Assembly (NCBI GenBank): GCA_004431415.1
Contig: QPMI01000221.1
Span: forward strand, 1 to 64,000
Reading direction: 5' to 3'
DNA length: 64,000 bases
From: Cyanophora paradoxa
Lineage: Eukaryota > Glaucocystophyceae > Cyanophorales > Cyanophoraceae
Position numbers and translations under genes: made by a program. The notes beneath the pieces were generated by a model. That model ran no database searches, was not told the origin of the DNA, and saw only the letters and a program-made list of their open reading frames with translations. This document shows positions 1-11,783 of this stretch, piece by piece (the first letter of the stretch is position 1; each line of letters starts with the position of its first letter).

Positions 1-103
1 AGACTGTTCGCCGCATGCGAAGCCGGACTTGCCATCGTCCCCCTCGAGCTCCCCGCCGGCCTTGCTGACATTGCACTGGCTACGATGGACGGCTTTCCCG
101 GCT

Positions 104-370
104 TCAAACCAGCAGAAGACGAACCCCAGGCCATGCCCAGCTCTCGGGGGATCTCTCACGTGCCGCGCACTCGACGGCCACTTGGGCCTCCTCCGCGGTG
201 AGCGTGTACCCCCGTTGCGGGCGAGCTTGAGCTTCTCCTCCAGTGCCTTTTCCAGCATACGCCTGCTCCGGTCGACGAGTTCCCCGACACTCGATGTGGT
301 GAGACTCCAGGGCGGCTCCTTGTCCTTTGCGGGCGGGGACGCGGGGAGTCGCTAGCGCTAGCGCTTGGCG
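104..370 (-). CDS. Exon fragments of an unidentified protein (left edge)
   Basis: Minus-strand translation gives a charged, helix-forming stretch (SVGELVDRSRRMLEKALEEK, then LKLARNG). After a change of frame at a G run near position 215 it continues as GYTLTAEEAQVAVECAARE. The two pieces read as one protein if one base of the G run is added or removed, so I take this as coding with a homopolymer indel or a very short intron. No domain is recognised. The gene may run off the window edge or belong with the exons at 440-1060 on the same strand. Confidence is limited by the short length. Confidence 0.35.
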   Translation of the reverse strand, partial: RQALALATPRVPARKGQGAALESHHIECRGTRRPEQAYAGKGTGGEAQARPQRGYTLTAEEAQVAVECAARERSPESWAWPGVRLLLV

Positions 371-439
371 GTTGCACGTCGGAGACGAGGTCCGCCAAAT
401 GACATTCCGGGGGAGTGAAGATTGCCCAACCGCACATGA

Positions 440-1060
440 TTGGTGCAGGCGCAGCACTGGATCTCCGTGTCGGCGTCAATTGGCCTCCGCTCTGCACGCA
501 CGCAAAAGCATGTTAATTGCTTGCCAACTAGCCCTCTGCTTGTCTGGAACGAGAGGCGTGCGTCGACGTCGACGTTTGCATTCTAGAAACACAAAGGTAG
601 ATATCGATGGCACGCCGCCCGCGGCCGGCTCTAGATATGCAGCAAGCGCTGGATGTCCATTTAGCGAGCAGGTGGATTGTATATATGAGCGCACCGTGCG
701 TTTGTTCTTCGCCGATTGTACGAGCTCGCGACAATGCTCCAAGCAAACGATGTGGGCTTGACCATGACATAGCACGTGAAGGATGACATAGTCCTCGGCC
801 TTTTGACCGACCATGTCTCGGGATTGATCAGTTGCAGGGCGCAAGCCCGTGATCTTGTCGCGTCGACTCCGGAGAGGTACGTCGCCCGAATGCGAGCGGA
901 GATCAGCTCGTCATGGGAAGGGGGCTCCTTCAGAGGGCGAGCGGAGGAAACGCTCCAGATCGAAATCGACGGCGTCTTCTTGCGCAAGTTGAACCGGAGG
1001 GCGGCTCTCGCGGACGGTGCCTGCATCTGTTGCGTACGAAAGTCATTCGTCTCGCGCACC
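440..1060 (-). CDS. Exon fragments of an unidentified protein
   Basis: Several minus-strand pieces look like coding sequence although no single frame stays open. They are KVRETNDFRTQQMQ (near 1060-1025), VQLAQEDAVDFDLERFLRSP (near 990-930), and AEDYVILHVLCHGQAHIVC followed by LEHCRELVQSAKNKRTVRSY (near 800-690). The composition is less GC-biased than the intergenic DNA. Splice sites could not be assigned with certainty. These exons could be the 3' part of the gene at 1349-3440 or a separate gene. No family was recognised. Confidence 0.35.
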
Positions 1061-1348
1061 TTCAGCTTGTTGCGGAGGAAACGTCAAGCGGTAACATTGG
1101 GGATTCGAATTCGGGAACAGGAACGCAAACTTAGACTCTTCGTCGGCTTAAGGTCGGCGTGGGGAGATTTGAATTATTGGAGGCAACCGCTTGATTTGAC
1201 ACGCAAGACGTTTGCGATTGATCATTTATAAGGAATGCAAGATTTAAGAAACACTGGATGCCAGCTGCAGGCTGCAATTGTACAACTAGCACGTCGATTC
1301 GCAATTGATCGTGTATGAGCGCAGAAGGATCGCGAGTACTAGTTCGAT

Positions 1349-3440
1349 TCAAATCAAAGGTAACCAAATCAGGCCACACGTGCACGGACCGAGATATTCG
1401 GCAACGAATGTCCCAAACGTCATGGGCTGAAAATCGCGAATCGTCTCCTGGAGGAGAGCAAGCGAACGATGGTAGAACAGTCGATCAGGAAGGCCAGTTC
1501 GGGGATGCCAGCCCGACGTCGACTCGCTGAAATGCCATAGCGTATTGTCGCTGCGATACATGTGCGAAAGGAAGCCAACTGCGTCCACGACCGAGACGTT
1601 GCGGAGATGATCGAGCTTGCTCATAACAGGGAATAGCAGCTGAAAATCGTTCGCATAAATCGTAGCGCCGACAGAACAAGGCGCGTCACGATGGAGATGA
1701 GACATTCGATACGATTTCGAACTCTTTATTTTCCGCGTCTCGGTGCCACCGGTCTGTGCACGTGTGCTTTGATCGTACAATTCCACAGCAGCATGAAGCG
1801 ACTCGGCCGCAATTGTCAGCAGTCGCTTTTTGCAACATACACACGGATCGCGATCGCGGGCGTCCAGCGTACGCAGCGAGGATTCGAATTCGTTGAAGTC
1901 GACGATTTCCTCGTTAATGAAATCCTGCAGACACGTTACAATTGGCGAAAGTTACAATTATATCGAGCCAAATCGAACTTCAGCAGTACTAGTTAGCTTG
2001 GTGTCAGATGCATGCGCATATATGCGCGGCATGCAGATCTAGATCTACTTCCAACCGATACATGAGTTCAATACAACGCACCTTTGCCGTTTGGCGGTAA
2101 AAGGACAAGATGTGAGCGCAGTCTCCAGAGTGCGCTGCTTTGATGACACGAACGAGAGTAACAAGAACGCCGAGTTCATGATCCCTCTTGGAAATTGCGT
2201 CTGCGGCTCAATTGATATGCACAACGTATACATGTGCCCGTGGGGAGTTAATTCAGAACGACGCACGTGCACCCTTGGTAACATACGCTGCCCGTAAAGT
2301 GGAAAAGCTCGCGTCTCGATCTGGGGGAGGTAACGGTGTAGAAGCCCGAAGCAGCAGGTTTTTCCGAGGTCCCTCGTTCCAGAAGAAGACCCGATCGACA
2401 AAGCCAGCCTCAAGAGGGACGCGTGCGAGTATGTTGTAACCATTTATCACGGTTGGGATGAGCAATCTGTTGGAAATCTCCATGAGCAGATCCGGAACGA
2501 TTGAACCGCGACCCGCTGCAATTGCCGTCAGAAAATTGTCGAGCTCCTTGGCGTTGTGGATGAGCGCGTTCAGAGCCGCGGCGGATACGTAGGACAGGGC
2601 TTTTCCGGGCGCGAGGGGTTCCTTTAACACGGTTGAGATGCTGAGAAAGAGCAATTTTAGCAGCTCGACTGCGGGTGGGTAGTCTTGCTCCCGCATCTCA
2701 AGCAGCAGAGGGCCGAGAACACTGCTCCAGCATGCAGCCGCCTTTTCAAGTGCAAACTTCGACTGTACAGTGCGTACGTATCAGAGAACGCAGATGCCGA
2801 ATCCATGGTCTGCATTTGTGCGCACCTTTATATTATTCAAATATGACTGGAAGCGCTCATCGCGATCGAGCCGGGTCTGCAGCACGGACCCGGGCCCGGA
2901 AGGCCCAGCTGCAGGTGCGGTACCTCCTCAAATTCCAGCCGATTAAACTGCGAAACAAATTCGAGATATCATTCGGTTTCTGCGAGTGCAACGCTTTCGC
3001 ATGTACATGCGTAAGTGCACGTAGGCCGATATGTGCCTATATACCGAAAATAGCTGCAGGCGCTTGCTCTTGAATTAAAAGGATTTTAGATAAAAAGAAC
3101 TAGACGTTATATTCACTCTTCGAATTAGCAAGACGTGCCTGCGAGAGAATCAAATGGATGATTGCAAAATAGGGTCCACGTCGCTTTTGATACGTATTTG
3201 GATTGACAGTTAACGTTGTAGCGTCATCGGAAGGGATAGCGGTAGCGACAGATGAAGACTTGTCGATCGCGAGGCCAAAGTTTTGAAACTGGACGCCGAC
3301 GATCATGTCGCTCTCCGAGATAGAGGTGCGATCGTGCAGCTGCTCCAAGTGCTCCTCGGAGAAGTCATAGCGACTGATGCAGCTGAAGGCATCCAGGAGA
3401 TTTAGAACAACACGCCCGATTCGCGCTTTGAAATTTCGTC
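1349..3440 (-). CDS. Multi-exon gene of unknown function
   Basis: Three exons join cleanly on the minus strand. The first (about 2765-2273) begins near FALEKAAACWSSVLGPLLLE and ends YVTK. An intron of 72 nt (2272-2201, GTGCAC...CCGCAG) follows, then the exon DAISKRDHELGVLVTLVRVI...FYRQTAK (2200-2082). An intron of 157 nt (2081-1925, GTGCGT...CTGCAG) is followed by DFINEEIVDFNEFESSLR...AAVELYDQ, running to about 1349. Both junctions keep the frame. An upstream coding block (about 3440-3100; VVLNLLDAFSCISRYDFSEE, SESDMIVGVQFQNFGLAIDK) is probably an earlier exon or a neighbouring gene. The protein is leucine-rich and helical, with a CVCC pair, and has no motif I can name. The start codon is not located. 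It is clearly protein-coding; function unknown. Confidence 0.7.
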
Positions 3441-3835
3441 TCGCGGTTGGAAATCAACAAGCGAAGGAAGCAGATTGATCTGACAATTGGCAAGTGCATG
3501 AATGAAAGGATGGTGCACGTTCATAACCAGCCGCCGACTGTGCCAATCCGGCGCACTGCGGCATCGAAATCGAATACCGGTTGTTAAAAGCGTGCACGTA
3601 CGCGTGTGGAATTGAATGCTTATACGGATAGTTTCATTTGGTCATAGGAAACCGATCTAGAACGAAGATAAGACGTGCGCATACACGGACGCATGTGCAT
3701 GCGAGCATTTTGAAATGATAACATTTGGAATCGGGATCCGATGATCCAACCGTTCGGTTGGAGCGCGAGCGAATCGGCCGCGGACCGGGCGTCTAATCTC
3801 AAATATGTTGGACAAATATTGTATATGGTGCGTAA

Positions 3836-5062
3836 TTATTGAACGCAGAGATATATGCCGCGAGCTGAGCACCGTGAGCGAATTCGCCACCAGTGGATCC
3901 GGAGTCGCACCCGTGCACGTACCCGTCTGAGATAGCGACCCCTGGGCATGCATATGCATGTGCACAGACATGCACACGCGCGCGTGAGTATTGTGCACAA
4001 ATCACGATCACGTTCAATGCACGATTTTTTATTATAATAATAGTCATAATTGATTGCGGATCGTATTTTGTTTGAGAGACTATAGCTACGGTGGGACGGA
4101 TCGCAGCTATAGGCGAGCTTGAAGAAACGATGCACGCACGCACCTCCAGAAGCAACGTTCCAGCGCGAGTTGCGGGGATTGGAGCGCTTGCAGTTGCAGC
4201 TGCCAGCACCGCGAACAAGAATGGCAAAAAGGGTTTCAACAGCACTCGGCTCGAGAGTTGAGACCGTGAAGCGACTGTGGGCGAAGCGGTACTCGCAGGA
4301 ATTCGAATGATCTCGCCATTCCAACGTGGCGAGGTCGATACCATAAAACGTCTCGTCGGGAGAGAGGGATTCCCGGAGGTAATCATCGGAGAGGCGCCGG
4401 CGTAGGCCTCCACGAGCTCTGTAGCCCATGGCGAGGGCGAAGCTGTAGCCACCGCGCTGCTTGGGGCAGGCCCCCGAGCGAACAAGCTGATCGACGGTCT
4501 CGATGTAAGCCCCGAGGCGGCTCTGAGCGTGACGCGTCTTGATGCAGCCGGCGTACGTCCCGGCGTACACCGCAAGGAGGAGGGCCCGTCCGTGCCCCGC
4601 ATCGACCGCCGCCCCCGCCTCCAGAAGCTGAGCGACAATCTCCCTCCGCCCCCCGGCAGATGCGGCGGCCAGGGCGAGGTCTAGCTGGGCAGCCCGATCC
4701 GCCGCCCCCCGCACGGAGTGCGCGTCGCCGGCGGTACCGGCAACAGCGGTCGCGAGCTGCTCGGCAACGCGGGCCGCGTCGCCCTTGAACGCTGCGAAAG
4801 CCAGCTCGGAGCTCAGAACGCAGGCGGCGAGCTCGATGTCCAGACCGCCGAGCGCTCCGATGTTGGTCCCGACCGTGCCCTCGGGAACAGAGGTATTGTG
4901 CAGTCGGGTGCAGTACGAGAAGAGGCCCTCGGTCAGCTGCTTGAGCGCCTCGTCGCAGTCGCGCGGGGCCATCCACAGCGGAAGGTCCAGCTTGGCGCCG
5001 CCCAGATCCGGAGGCCAGATGAGCGGAGGCTCGGCCATTTGCATGTCCGACAGCAACTCCAT
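3836..5062 (-). CDS. Ankyrin-repeat-like protein
   Basis: The frame is open from 5146. I prefer the methionine at 5062 (MELLSDMQMAEPPLIWPPDL). The middle of the protein has helix-turn-helix units like degenerate ankyrin repeats: ELAFAAFKGDAARVAEQLAT, LDLALAAASAGGRREIVAQL followed by LEAGAAVDAGHGRALLLAVY, and later YIETVDQLVRSGACPKQ. Ankyrin proteins generally act as protein-interaction scaffolds; no enzymatic domain is visible. Downstream of about 4120 the translation becomes atypical (cysteine-rich, AT-rich DNA), so the true stop or a splice site probably lies near 4100-4300 rather than at 3836. Neighbours are unrelated. Confidence 0.65.
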   Translation of the reverse strand: MELLSDMQMAEPPLIWPPDLGGAKLDLPLWMAPRDCDEALKQLTEGLFSYCTRLHNTSVPEGTVGTNIGALGGLDIELAACVLSSELAFAAFKGDAARVAEQLATAVAGTAGDAHSVRGAADRAAQLDLALAAASAGGRREIVAQLLEAGAAVDAGHGRALLLAVYAGTYAGCIKTRHAQSRLGAYIETVDQLVRSGACPKQRGGYSFALAMGYRARGGLRRRLSDDYLRESLSPDETFYGIDLATLEWRDHSNSCEYRFAHSRFTVSTLEPSAVETLFAILVRGAGSCNCKRSNPRNSRWNVASGGACVHRFFKLAYSCDPSHRSYSLSNKIRSAINYDYYYNKKSCIERDRDLCTILTRACACLCTCICMPRGRYLRRVRARVRLRIHWWRIRSRCSARGIYLCVQ

Positions 5063-5436
5063 CTGGTTCGTTTTCAGAATCGACAGCCTGGGGAAAAATC
5101 CTGCTTGTGAGACCTCGCGTTCGAGAGTATGGACTCGCGAGCGCACACGCGATGGTGAAGTACTATATATAGATAGAACAAGCCTTTATACTAATTCATT
5201 TTTAAGCTAAACCCGTTGAACGTTAACTAGCTGCATATATAGGAGCCTAGATCGGGCGAGCGAGACGACGCCACGGCCAGGAACTGGAGCTGCAGCTGCG
5301 CATGCGCACGCTGCGGCGCTAGACACATGTACAGCGATAGCTGCGGGGAAAATATAGAGATCTAGAGTCGGTAAGCCTTGAAGGTGGTCCTAGGCCTAAA
5401 GATTCAGAGGACTGCAAACGCAAACGCAGCCCGCGC

Positions 5437-5696
5437 TTACCAGCGCCAAAGGCAATCTCCGGCGTCCTGGACCTCCAACAGGTGCCGCAAGGGGGCTCGC
5501 GGGTCGAAGTCGGGATCCGCGAACAGGCCTGGGTCGCGATTCGCCCATGCACGTGCAGGAGGCCAGGTGCGGGTCCAGATCCTCCTTCGAATTCCACGCG
5601 TACGGCCGGCTCATCCTCACGGTTGATCATGCGATGAAGCACGTCGTCGACGTCCGGGCCGCCCTCCGTAAGAGCCGGTACGCACGCATCGGACAT
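5437..5696 (-). CDS. Small unidentified gene, exon-like
   Basis: An ATG at 5696 opens an acidic reading frame (MSDACVPALTEGGPDVDDVL, then HRMINREDEPAVRVEFEGG). A second stretch in another frame reads ANRDPGLFADPDFDPRAPLR followed by HLLEVQDAGDCLWRW. It is followed directly by GTAAGC on the minus strand, a good 5' splice site at about 5437. The two parts need a frame change near 5550, by indel or by a small intron not located. No family recognised. Confidence 0.45.
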
Positions 5697-5799
5697 GGTA
5701 CCGGCCGCGGGAGACCTGCGCGCGCTGACATGAGCTTCGAGGTCGCGCGCGCGAACATGGACCGATCGATATCGGAAGCCGCTGAGCTTGATCAATGAT

Positions 5800-8460
5800 C
5801 ATGAGCCGCTGATCATGAGCCGGGCACTGCTAACGCTATAGCTAGTAGCGTTCCGAAAGTTTGGGATCCGTGCACGCATCACTAGTGCTGATTATGAGTC
5901 ATGGCATGCATATGTCACAGTGTGTATGGATCGGACCGTCGGACGTCAATTGCAACTCTCATGCATATGTATACGTATAGCATGTAATCCGGCCCGGCGG
6001 CCCATGCCATCATGCCATGATGCCAAATGCATGTATATCATGTGTGCACGTGTGACCGCGCGGCCCGGGGCCCGCGGCCGGCAGTATACGTTTATATACG
6101 TATATTTGAGTGAAGTTATGTGTGTAATTATAAGACTCAGTGAGATGCGGTTGCGCATGCATGTATATGCCGCATATGCATTGCGCAGGCCTAGCCTGAC
6201 GGCAACAGGCTCGTTCTTTCCGAAGTTCTATCATAGTATATAGATATGTGTGTGTGGCTATCTCGGTACTGCGCATGGTGCTCGGGGGGTAATTCTAGAT
6301 CTAGCCGCGGCGGCCGCGGGCGCCGCAGCCGCCGCTACGTATACGCACCGAATTCCGAAAGTTCGAAACGGTGTTACGGTCCCGCTGCCAGGCTGCCCAG
6401 CGTCGACAGAAGCCCAAGCCGAAGCCACCAGAGAGTATAGATAACCGTCGAACTGCCGCGAGTCACGGTCAGGGGTCCGACGGTCGACGTCGCCGCGACT
6501 CGCCGGGGTCGGTCGCGGCAGTACACTGTGACAATAGCTCTAGCGCGCTAGCTCAGAACGCGGCTGCTGTGCCGCAGTACCGAACGTTAACTTGAAAGCT
6601 TGAACTTCGGAAAGCCTTGAAGCTAGCTATATATAGAAGCCTTGAAGGCTTCGAGCTCGAGTTCGGATTCTGACTTCGGAAGCTCCGAGGCTCACGTACA
6701 CGGCCGGGACGGGGGGCCGCGGACCGTGGCACTGGGGTCCACTGTGGGGGCCAGTAGGCGCGCCGCCAGCTGCAGTGCCCGCCATGGCCAGTGGCCAGTG
6801 GCCAGTGGCCACTGCCAGGCTGGGGCGCCAGTGTCCGGCGGCCGCGCCCGGCCACGCCGCCACGCACCGTGAGTGACGCACGGCACCGTGCACGTGGCCC
6901 GTGGGTCCGTGACGAGCCCGGCGAGTCACAGACTCGCAGAGTCAGGCCGACCCAGGCGGACTCTGCCAGTCTGGCCGCGGGCTGGGCCGCCTGCCAGGCT
7001 GGGCGGGCCATAACTTACTAAGTTAAGCTTGCCGGTGGTACTACGTATACGGTATACAGTACTAGTATACTAGCTAAAGGCTACTACTTGAAAGGCTAGT
7101 ACAGTATAATTATATAATTCATTACGCCGTGACGATCGCGAGGCGAGCCTCGAGCTCGGAGTGACCGCGACTCCGCGAGTCATCAATGACTCATCATCAG
7201 AGTTGACAGAGTAATGTGATCACCGTGGCACTGATCAGTGATCATGAGTCTGACACTCTGAGTGAGTCACGTCCCGGAGTCCGACGGTCCGACGGTCGAC
7301 TTCACTGAGTCAAGGCCGAGTTTCGCGCAACGTCAACTTGGCAAGCTTTCAAGTTTAAGCCTTGAAGTTGGCGGCGCAGTACTAGTACTAGTGCGGCCAC
7401 GGTGCTCTCTCCTGAGTCTCTAGTAGTACTGTAGGACGGCTTAAATTGCCGTAGTTTTAAATTGCCGTAAAGTTTTTTTTTGAGAGACTACGGTGGGGCG
7501 AACCCCCGTAGGTAGTGATATTAAGGACAACAAAGCAATCACAAATTGCCGTAAATTGCCGAGAGGCTGAATTCGGCTACTCTCTAGTACCCCTAAGAAT
7601 TCTCGGCTTTACAGACGAGAAATATTCATTAATACATATTTGTGTTTCACGTTTTTGCATATATAATAATTGGTAGAGGCGCGCGGCGCCACCGTGGCAC
7701 GCGCATCATCGGCGGCGATTCGGCGCATGCATGCGATCATGATCATTCAAATGACGCACTGACTCAGTCATTATTGCTATGATGCTGGTCCATTGCTGGA
7801 TTGATGCATGAAATGCCATGAATGGGCCATTGGGCGGCGGATGGCGCCGCATGTGCAATTTTTACTACCGTGTAGCCTGCGGTGTAGGGAGTCTACCGTA
7901 GTACCGGTCGGGACTCTAGGGAGTCAGCCCGGCGGCCTGGCAGGGAGTCAGGGACGCGCCGCGCCGGCCCGCGCGCGCGGTGCGGCAAATCACTGAGTCT
8001 GACGGTCATTTGCTGAGAAGTTGCCAAGTTGATTTGGTCCCCGCCGAGTCGGCGCCGAGTCGCCGCCGAGTAATACGCCGGCGCCGACTCCCCGGGCCCC
8101 GGCGCCGCCGGGCCGGCGGGCTGGTCCAGACTGTACTACGGTAGCTACCGGTAGCTATCATAGTATATAGTACAGACTGCTGTACAGCAGTACAACGGAC
8201 TCTAGTACGGTACCGGCCCGGCGGTACTACGGTAGTAGTACCGTAGTACGGACTCCGGGACTCCCGGACCGGGGGTCGTAGACTCGTACGCGTAGAATCG
8301 TAGTAGTGTCATGATCACATGTACAGTATACATGACACTATAGCTACCGCCGGCCGTACTACGGTAGTACTACATGTACAAAACTACGTCATGTAGTACG
8401 GACCCTACGGACCGGCTACGTTAAAGGGTACCACTGTACAACTAGTACCACTAGCTAGCC
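5800..8460. other. Intergenic, palindrome-rich DNA
   Basis: No convincing gene is seen here. The DNA is full of short self-complementary words (catgcatg, tatacgtata, gatcatgatc, ggtaccgg, tagctaccggtagcta). It holds a short TGGCCAG tandem array near 6785-6815 and many gactcagtca-like words between 7140 and 7330. Open frames here are short and lack splice-consistent extensions. Confidence 0.5.
7430..7610 (+). repeat. Dispersed repeat with aaattgccg motifs
   Basis: The segment begins gtaggacggcttaaattgcc and holds several aaattgccgta words and a gaattcggc palindrome. The same sequence family recurs at 34,793-34,985, 35,281-35,330 and, inverted, at 39,353-39,521. Together these look like a MITE-type non-autonomous element. 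This copy is diverged and its ends are not clear. Confidence 0.45.
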
Positions 8461-8489
8461 TAGTAGCGGCTAGTACTAGGGTAATAGCC

Positions 8490-9460
8490 TGCATGCGCAG
8501 GCTGCAGGCTCAGCGGCTGCAGCCACCGCGGGCCGCGGCGCGAATGGAGCTCAGCGGCTGCCTCCGCTGGAGATTTAGAGTTGGGGTCACGATCTGGGCT
8601 GCCCGGCAGCCCTGCCAGGCTGCTGGGACTTGCAGGCGTCGGCGAGGCCTCCGCCGTCGCCGTGCTCGCGGCACAAGCCCGCACGGTCGCTGCGATCGGT
8701 CCCAGCCTCCTCCCGGTACCGGTGCGCTCCCTGCGCATCTCCGGTGGCTCCAGCGCTAGCGCCGACCCCATGGCCACCTCGTCGTCCTCGCCGCCCGCCG
8801 CCTCGGCTGGCCCGCCCCGGACCCGCGCGTGCTCCCCTGCCCTCTCCTCGAGCCCGCCGTTGGTCGCCGCCCTCCCCAAGATCTAGAGCGCCGGCAGAGC
8901 GACGCAGCCGGGGGCGGGGCGGTGGCGGGACGTGTCCGACGACGCGCTCGTGGCCCTCCGGAGCGTCCCCACGGCCCTTTGTCTCCGTCTAGGATCGCTG
9001 AGGCATGTCTCTCTCCTGGCGGGCGGCGGCAGGGACGCGGGGGCGGGGGAGGCGGCCGACGGGCCCGGCGAGCCGCAAGATGCCCCGTACGCCCCCGTCC
9101 CCTGCCCCCCCCTACCCCCCCCCCCCCCCCTCCCCCCATCTCTTGAGCGCTCGCCGAGGGCCGCCCCGCGCGGCGGCAGGGGCCCGGAGCAGCCGGAGGA
9201 GGAGGGCGCACCGCCGTCCAAGCGCCGATGAAGGGAGGCGGCCGCGGACGGGGGTACGGATAGTCCAGATCCGGCGCGGCGGGCGCCAGACGGGGTGCGA
9301 TCGAGGACGAGGAGGCGGCGGGGTGATGCGGGGCGGGGGAGGGGGAGGGGCAGGAGCGCGGCCGGGGCGGACCGGCTGCGGGCCCTCTGGGCGCGTACGC
9401 GTACGCCGGTAGCGGCGTCGGATTTCGTTTTCCTCTTTCGAGACGTCGTTTCCTCGGATA
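8490..9460. other. GC-rich block, possibly coding, strand undecided
   Basis: Both strands stay open over several hundred bases because of extreme GC content. On the minus strand 8879-8460 gives an acidic start (MGRAATNGGLEERAGEHARV, later GEDDEVAMGSALALEPPE). On the plus strand 8926-9010 gives VSDDALVALRSVPTALCLRL, which is leucine-rich. Neither is supported by a recognisable domain or clear splice sites. A C run and a G-rich run lie at 9105-9135 and 9300-9350. I leave it unassigned. Confidence 0.25.
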
Positions 9461-9559
9461 GGGCCCCTCTCGTTCACAGGCTAGGTGCTGGCCCGCAGCG
9501 GGGCCCCGAGCGAGGGCTCGGTTCCTGTGCGCCTTCATTGAATGTCTCAATAATGCATG

Positions 9560-9985
9560 ACGTCGACACGAGATGCGCAGACACGGCCCCTTTCATTTGC
9601 GACACTGTAGCCGTTATGATTTGCATGAAGCTGTACAATTTCTTTGTTTCGGATGTATGATATTCGCGCGCGCCTGCTCATCTATACTTCTACATGAATC
9701 TTCTACTAGGCTAGTCAGTCGACGTCAGGGGCCTTTTCTTCTGCTTTAATTTCAATTTCGCATGCTACGAGGTACATTTCACGGTTCTCGTGCTGCAAAA
9801 GCCTCAACTTTCGCGCCTTTTCAGGGAACCGTAGTAGTACAGCATAGCAGTGATACCGTTGCCGTTGCAGCGCCAAAGCCAGTCTCCGGCCCGAGGCTCT
9901 CGAGCTCTTTTTCGCGAATGAATACCATAGTATTAAATTTATCCGAATGCAGAGACGAGTTGCAGCCTCTCATTTTTCCGTTTCT
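9560..9985. other. Intergenic
   Basis: AT-richer spacer between the GC-rich block and the convergent GIY-YIG gene. No gene, array or clear repeat is seen. It would contain the 3' flank of the GIY-YIG transcript. Confidence 0.4.
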
Positions 9986-9989
9986 GCAG

Positions 9990-10586
9990 CTAGCCCGTAG
10001 GGAGGCAGTCATCCGCCGACTGGAAGCGGAGGCCGGCATCGCGGGCCGCCTCTGCGAGTTTCTGCATGCACGCCACCTTGCGCGCGAGGCCTCCCGAGGC
10101 CTTTTTAACCCTCATCTCGCACACGCGGGCCGATGCCGCGTCCTTGAACCCGTAGGCGACCGCGACGAGGCGCCACGGGCCCCTGCCGCGGCAGAACGAG
10201 TTCTTGATCGAGCCCGTAAAGTGCTCGTGAAGGCGGCGCTTCAGGTTGGTGGTGGAGCCCGTGTAGCTGACCTTGCCATTCTCCAATATGTACACGGCGG
10301 GGCTCGACCCCACGAGAACGACGAGGGGGTCCTCCGCGAGCTCGAGGGCAGAGGGGGAGCTCGCGCTCGCCGGGGCTGCGGCCGTCGGCGATGCTGCAGA
10401 GCGCGTGGCGCGCACGTGATCGAGCACGGCGCACGCAGCTCGCTCCGTCTGCGTCGGCGTCGACGTCGACGTCGCGATCGGCGGCAGCGGCAAGCTTAAG
10501 CCGCCGGAAGCGGGCGTATGCACGGTCTCGAGTTCGAGGCTTGCTTCGAGATCCGCCCCATCGCGATCGCCTGCAGCAGGATCCAT
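9990..10586 (-). CDS. GIY-YIG nuclease domain protein
   Basis: A complete intronless frame of 198 residues from ATG at 10,586 to a stop at 9990. The first ~95 residues are a low-complexity, Ser/Ala/Thr-rich tail. The GIY-YIG core then reads VYILENGKVSYTGSTTNLKR followed by RLHEH. VYI and YTG stand for the GIY and YIG triplets, and RR is in the place of the catalytic arginine. GPWRLVAVAYGF and ARVCEMRVKK follow, the latter with the expected glutamate before a basic helix. Length and layout fit small stand-alone GIY-YIG proteins (SLX1/UvrC-N superfamily) found in eukaryotes, in mobile introns and in large DNA viruses. The YIG isoleucine is threonine here. Role unknown: repair or a mobile-element nuclease are both possible. 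Confidence 0.8.
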   Translation of the reverse strand: MDPAAGDRDGADLEASLELETVHTPASGGLSLPLPPIATSTSTPTQTERAACAVLDHVRATRSAASPTAAAPASASSPSALELAEDPLVVLVGSSPAVYILENGKVSYTGSTTNLKRRLHEHFTGSIKNSFCRGRGPWRLVAVAYGFKDAASARVCEMRVKKASGGLARKVACMQKLAEAARDAGLRFQSADDCLPTG

Positions 10587-10896
10587 AGATACCTATATAT
10601 CTATTACTATATATATTGCCAAGAACCAGAGACGATGAGCCCTGCCCCGGCAATTTGTTTTTATTTATGTGTCCGGCCGGCCAGGCCCTCAATGGCCCAG
10701 CCCGCCAGCTGACAGTGACCCCGGCGATATGATGGCGATATCGATGTCGATCCTTAGGGCCTGTGCCGGTGTGATCGCGGTCTTTTAATCGAGAGCACGC
10801 CGCGCCAAGCTTAAGCCTGAATCGGTACTCGGGACGGGAATTTCGATAAGGTTCTTCGCCATACATGTCCAACCGAAATTCTAGCGGAGCACAGCG

Positions 10897-11310
10897 AACG
10901 ATTGGCGCGAAACTGAGCACGTCTGAAGTGCAGTTTAGAGCAATCTAGAGCAGGGAGATTTTGGGTTTCGCGCCAATGTCTCGCCGTGCAGAAGTTGGCC
11001 TCGGGGGTCGCTGCGCCCCGGCCCCCTCTTCAGCCCTCGACAGCGCAAGGCAGCTCAAGGCCCGCCCAGGCCCCCCCGCTCCCCCCAACTGCCCTTCCCG
11101 GGACTCGAACGCTGGGGCAATAAGACGCCGGCCGGGCGCGCTGCTAGCTCGGCTAGCTCGCCGCGAAACTGGCCTTTTCCTCGTCGCTTTTGTATGGCCA
11201 TACATCTAGGAAAATTTCGTACCGCATCCGCACGAAACTGAGCCTTATTCTAGCATCAAGATGCATACTAGCTAGTATTAAACGCTTCAGTTTCTCGCCA
11301 ATCGCTTTCC
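10897..11310. repeat. Imperfect inverted repeat around a tRNA-like segment
   Basis: The words gattggcgcgaaactga (near 10,900) and tcagtttctcgccaatc (near 11,288) are inverted copies with one mismatch, about 390 bp apart. The enclosed DNA includes a tRNA-like stretch at about 11,085-11,165. This could be a small non-autonomous element or a degenerate tRNA locus. Evidence for mobility (target duplication) was not found. Confidence 0.3.
11085..11165 (-). other. tRNA-like sequence, probably degenerate
   Basis: On the minus strand TAGCCGAGCTAG resembles the internal box A (D-arm). CGTTCGAGTCCCGG, about 40 nt further on, resembles box B (T-arm). The T-stem does not pair properly and no acceptor stem is found, so this is more likely a tRNA-derived repeat than a working tRNA gene. 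Confidence 0.25.
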
Positions 11311-11783
11311 ATTATTTTATCCAGCCAAATCGACCAGACAATCCTAGAGTTGACACTCGCCGTAGATATAATGCTTTCGAACTGGTATTCGCTGGATTCC
11401 GGGTTTTATAATCATGTGCGCACGTACTACGGTATACGTAGCTACTGACTCTGAGGTCCTTTTCATTTTGAATCGATCTAATTATAAAGCAGTCACGTTG
11501 ACGTAAGCGTCGACATATGCAGTTGAATCCGAATTCTATTAGTATTAATTTCATGCGACTCGCCACGGCGTCCGACGGTCGGTGATTTGGTTTTTGGTGA
11601 ATTCAATGCATATGATTACCGGCCACAGTCTCTAGACACCAGCACTGCGGGGGCTGCCCAGGGGCACAGTGAAGTTTTAGATGCGCATAAGTGTCCGAAT
11701 TCGAATATATAAATACAACACTGTAACACGGGCGTACGCGTGTGAGTCTATTAATTACAAACAATGCCCGTGTATGCGACCAG

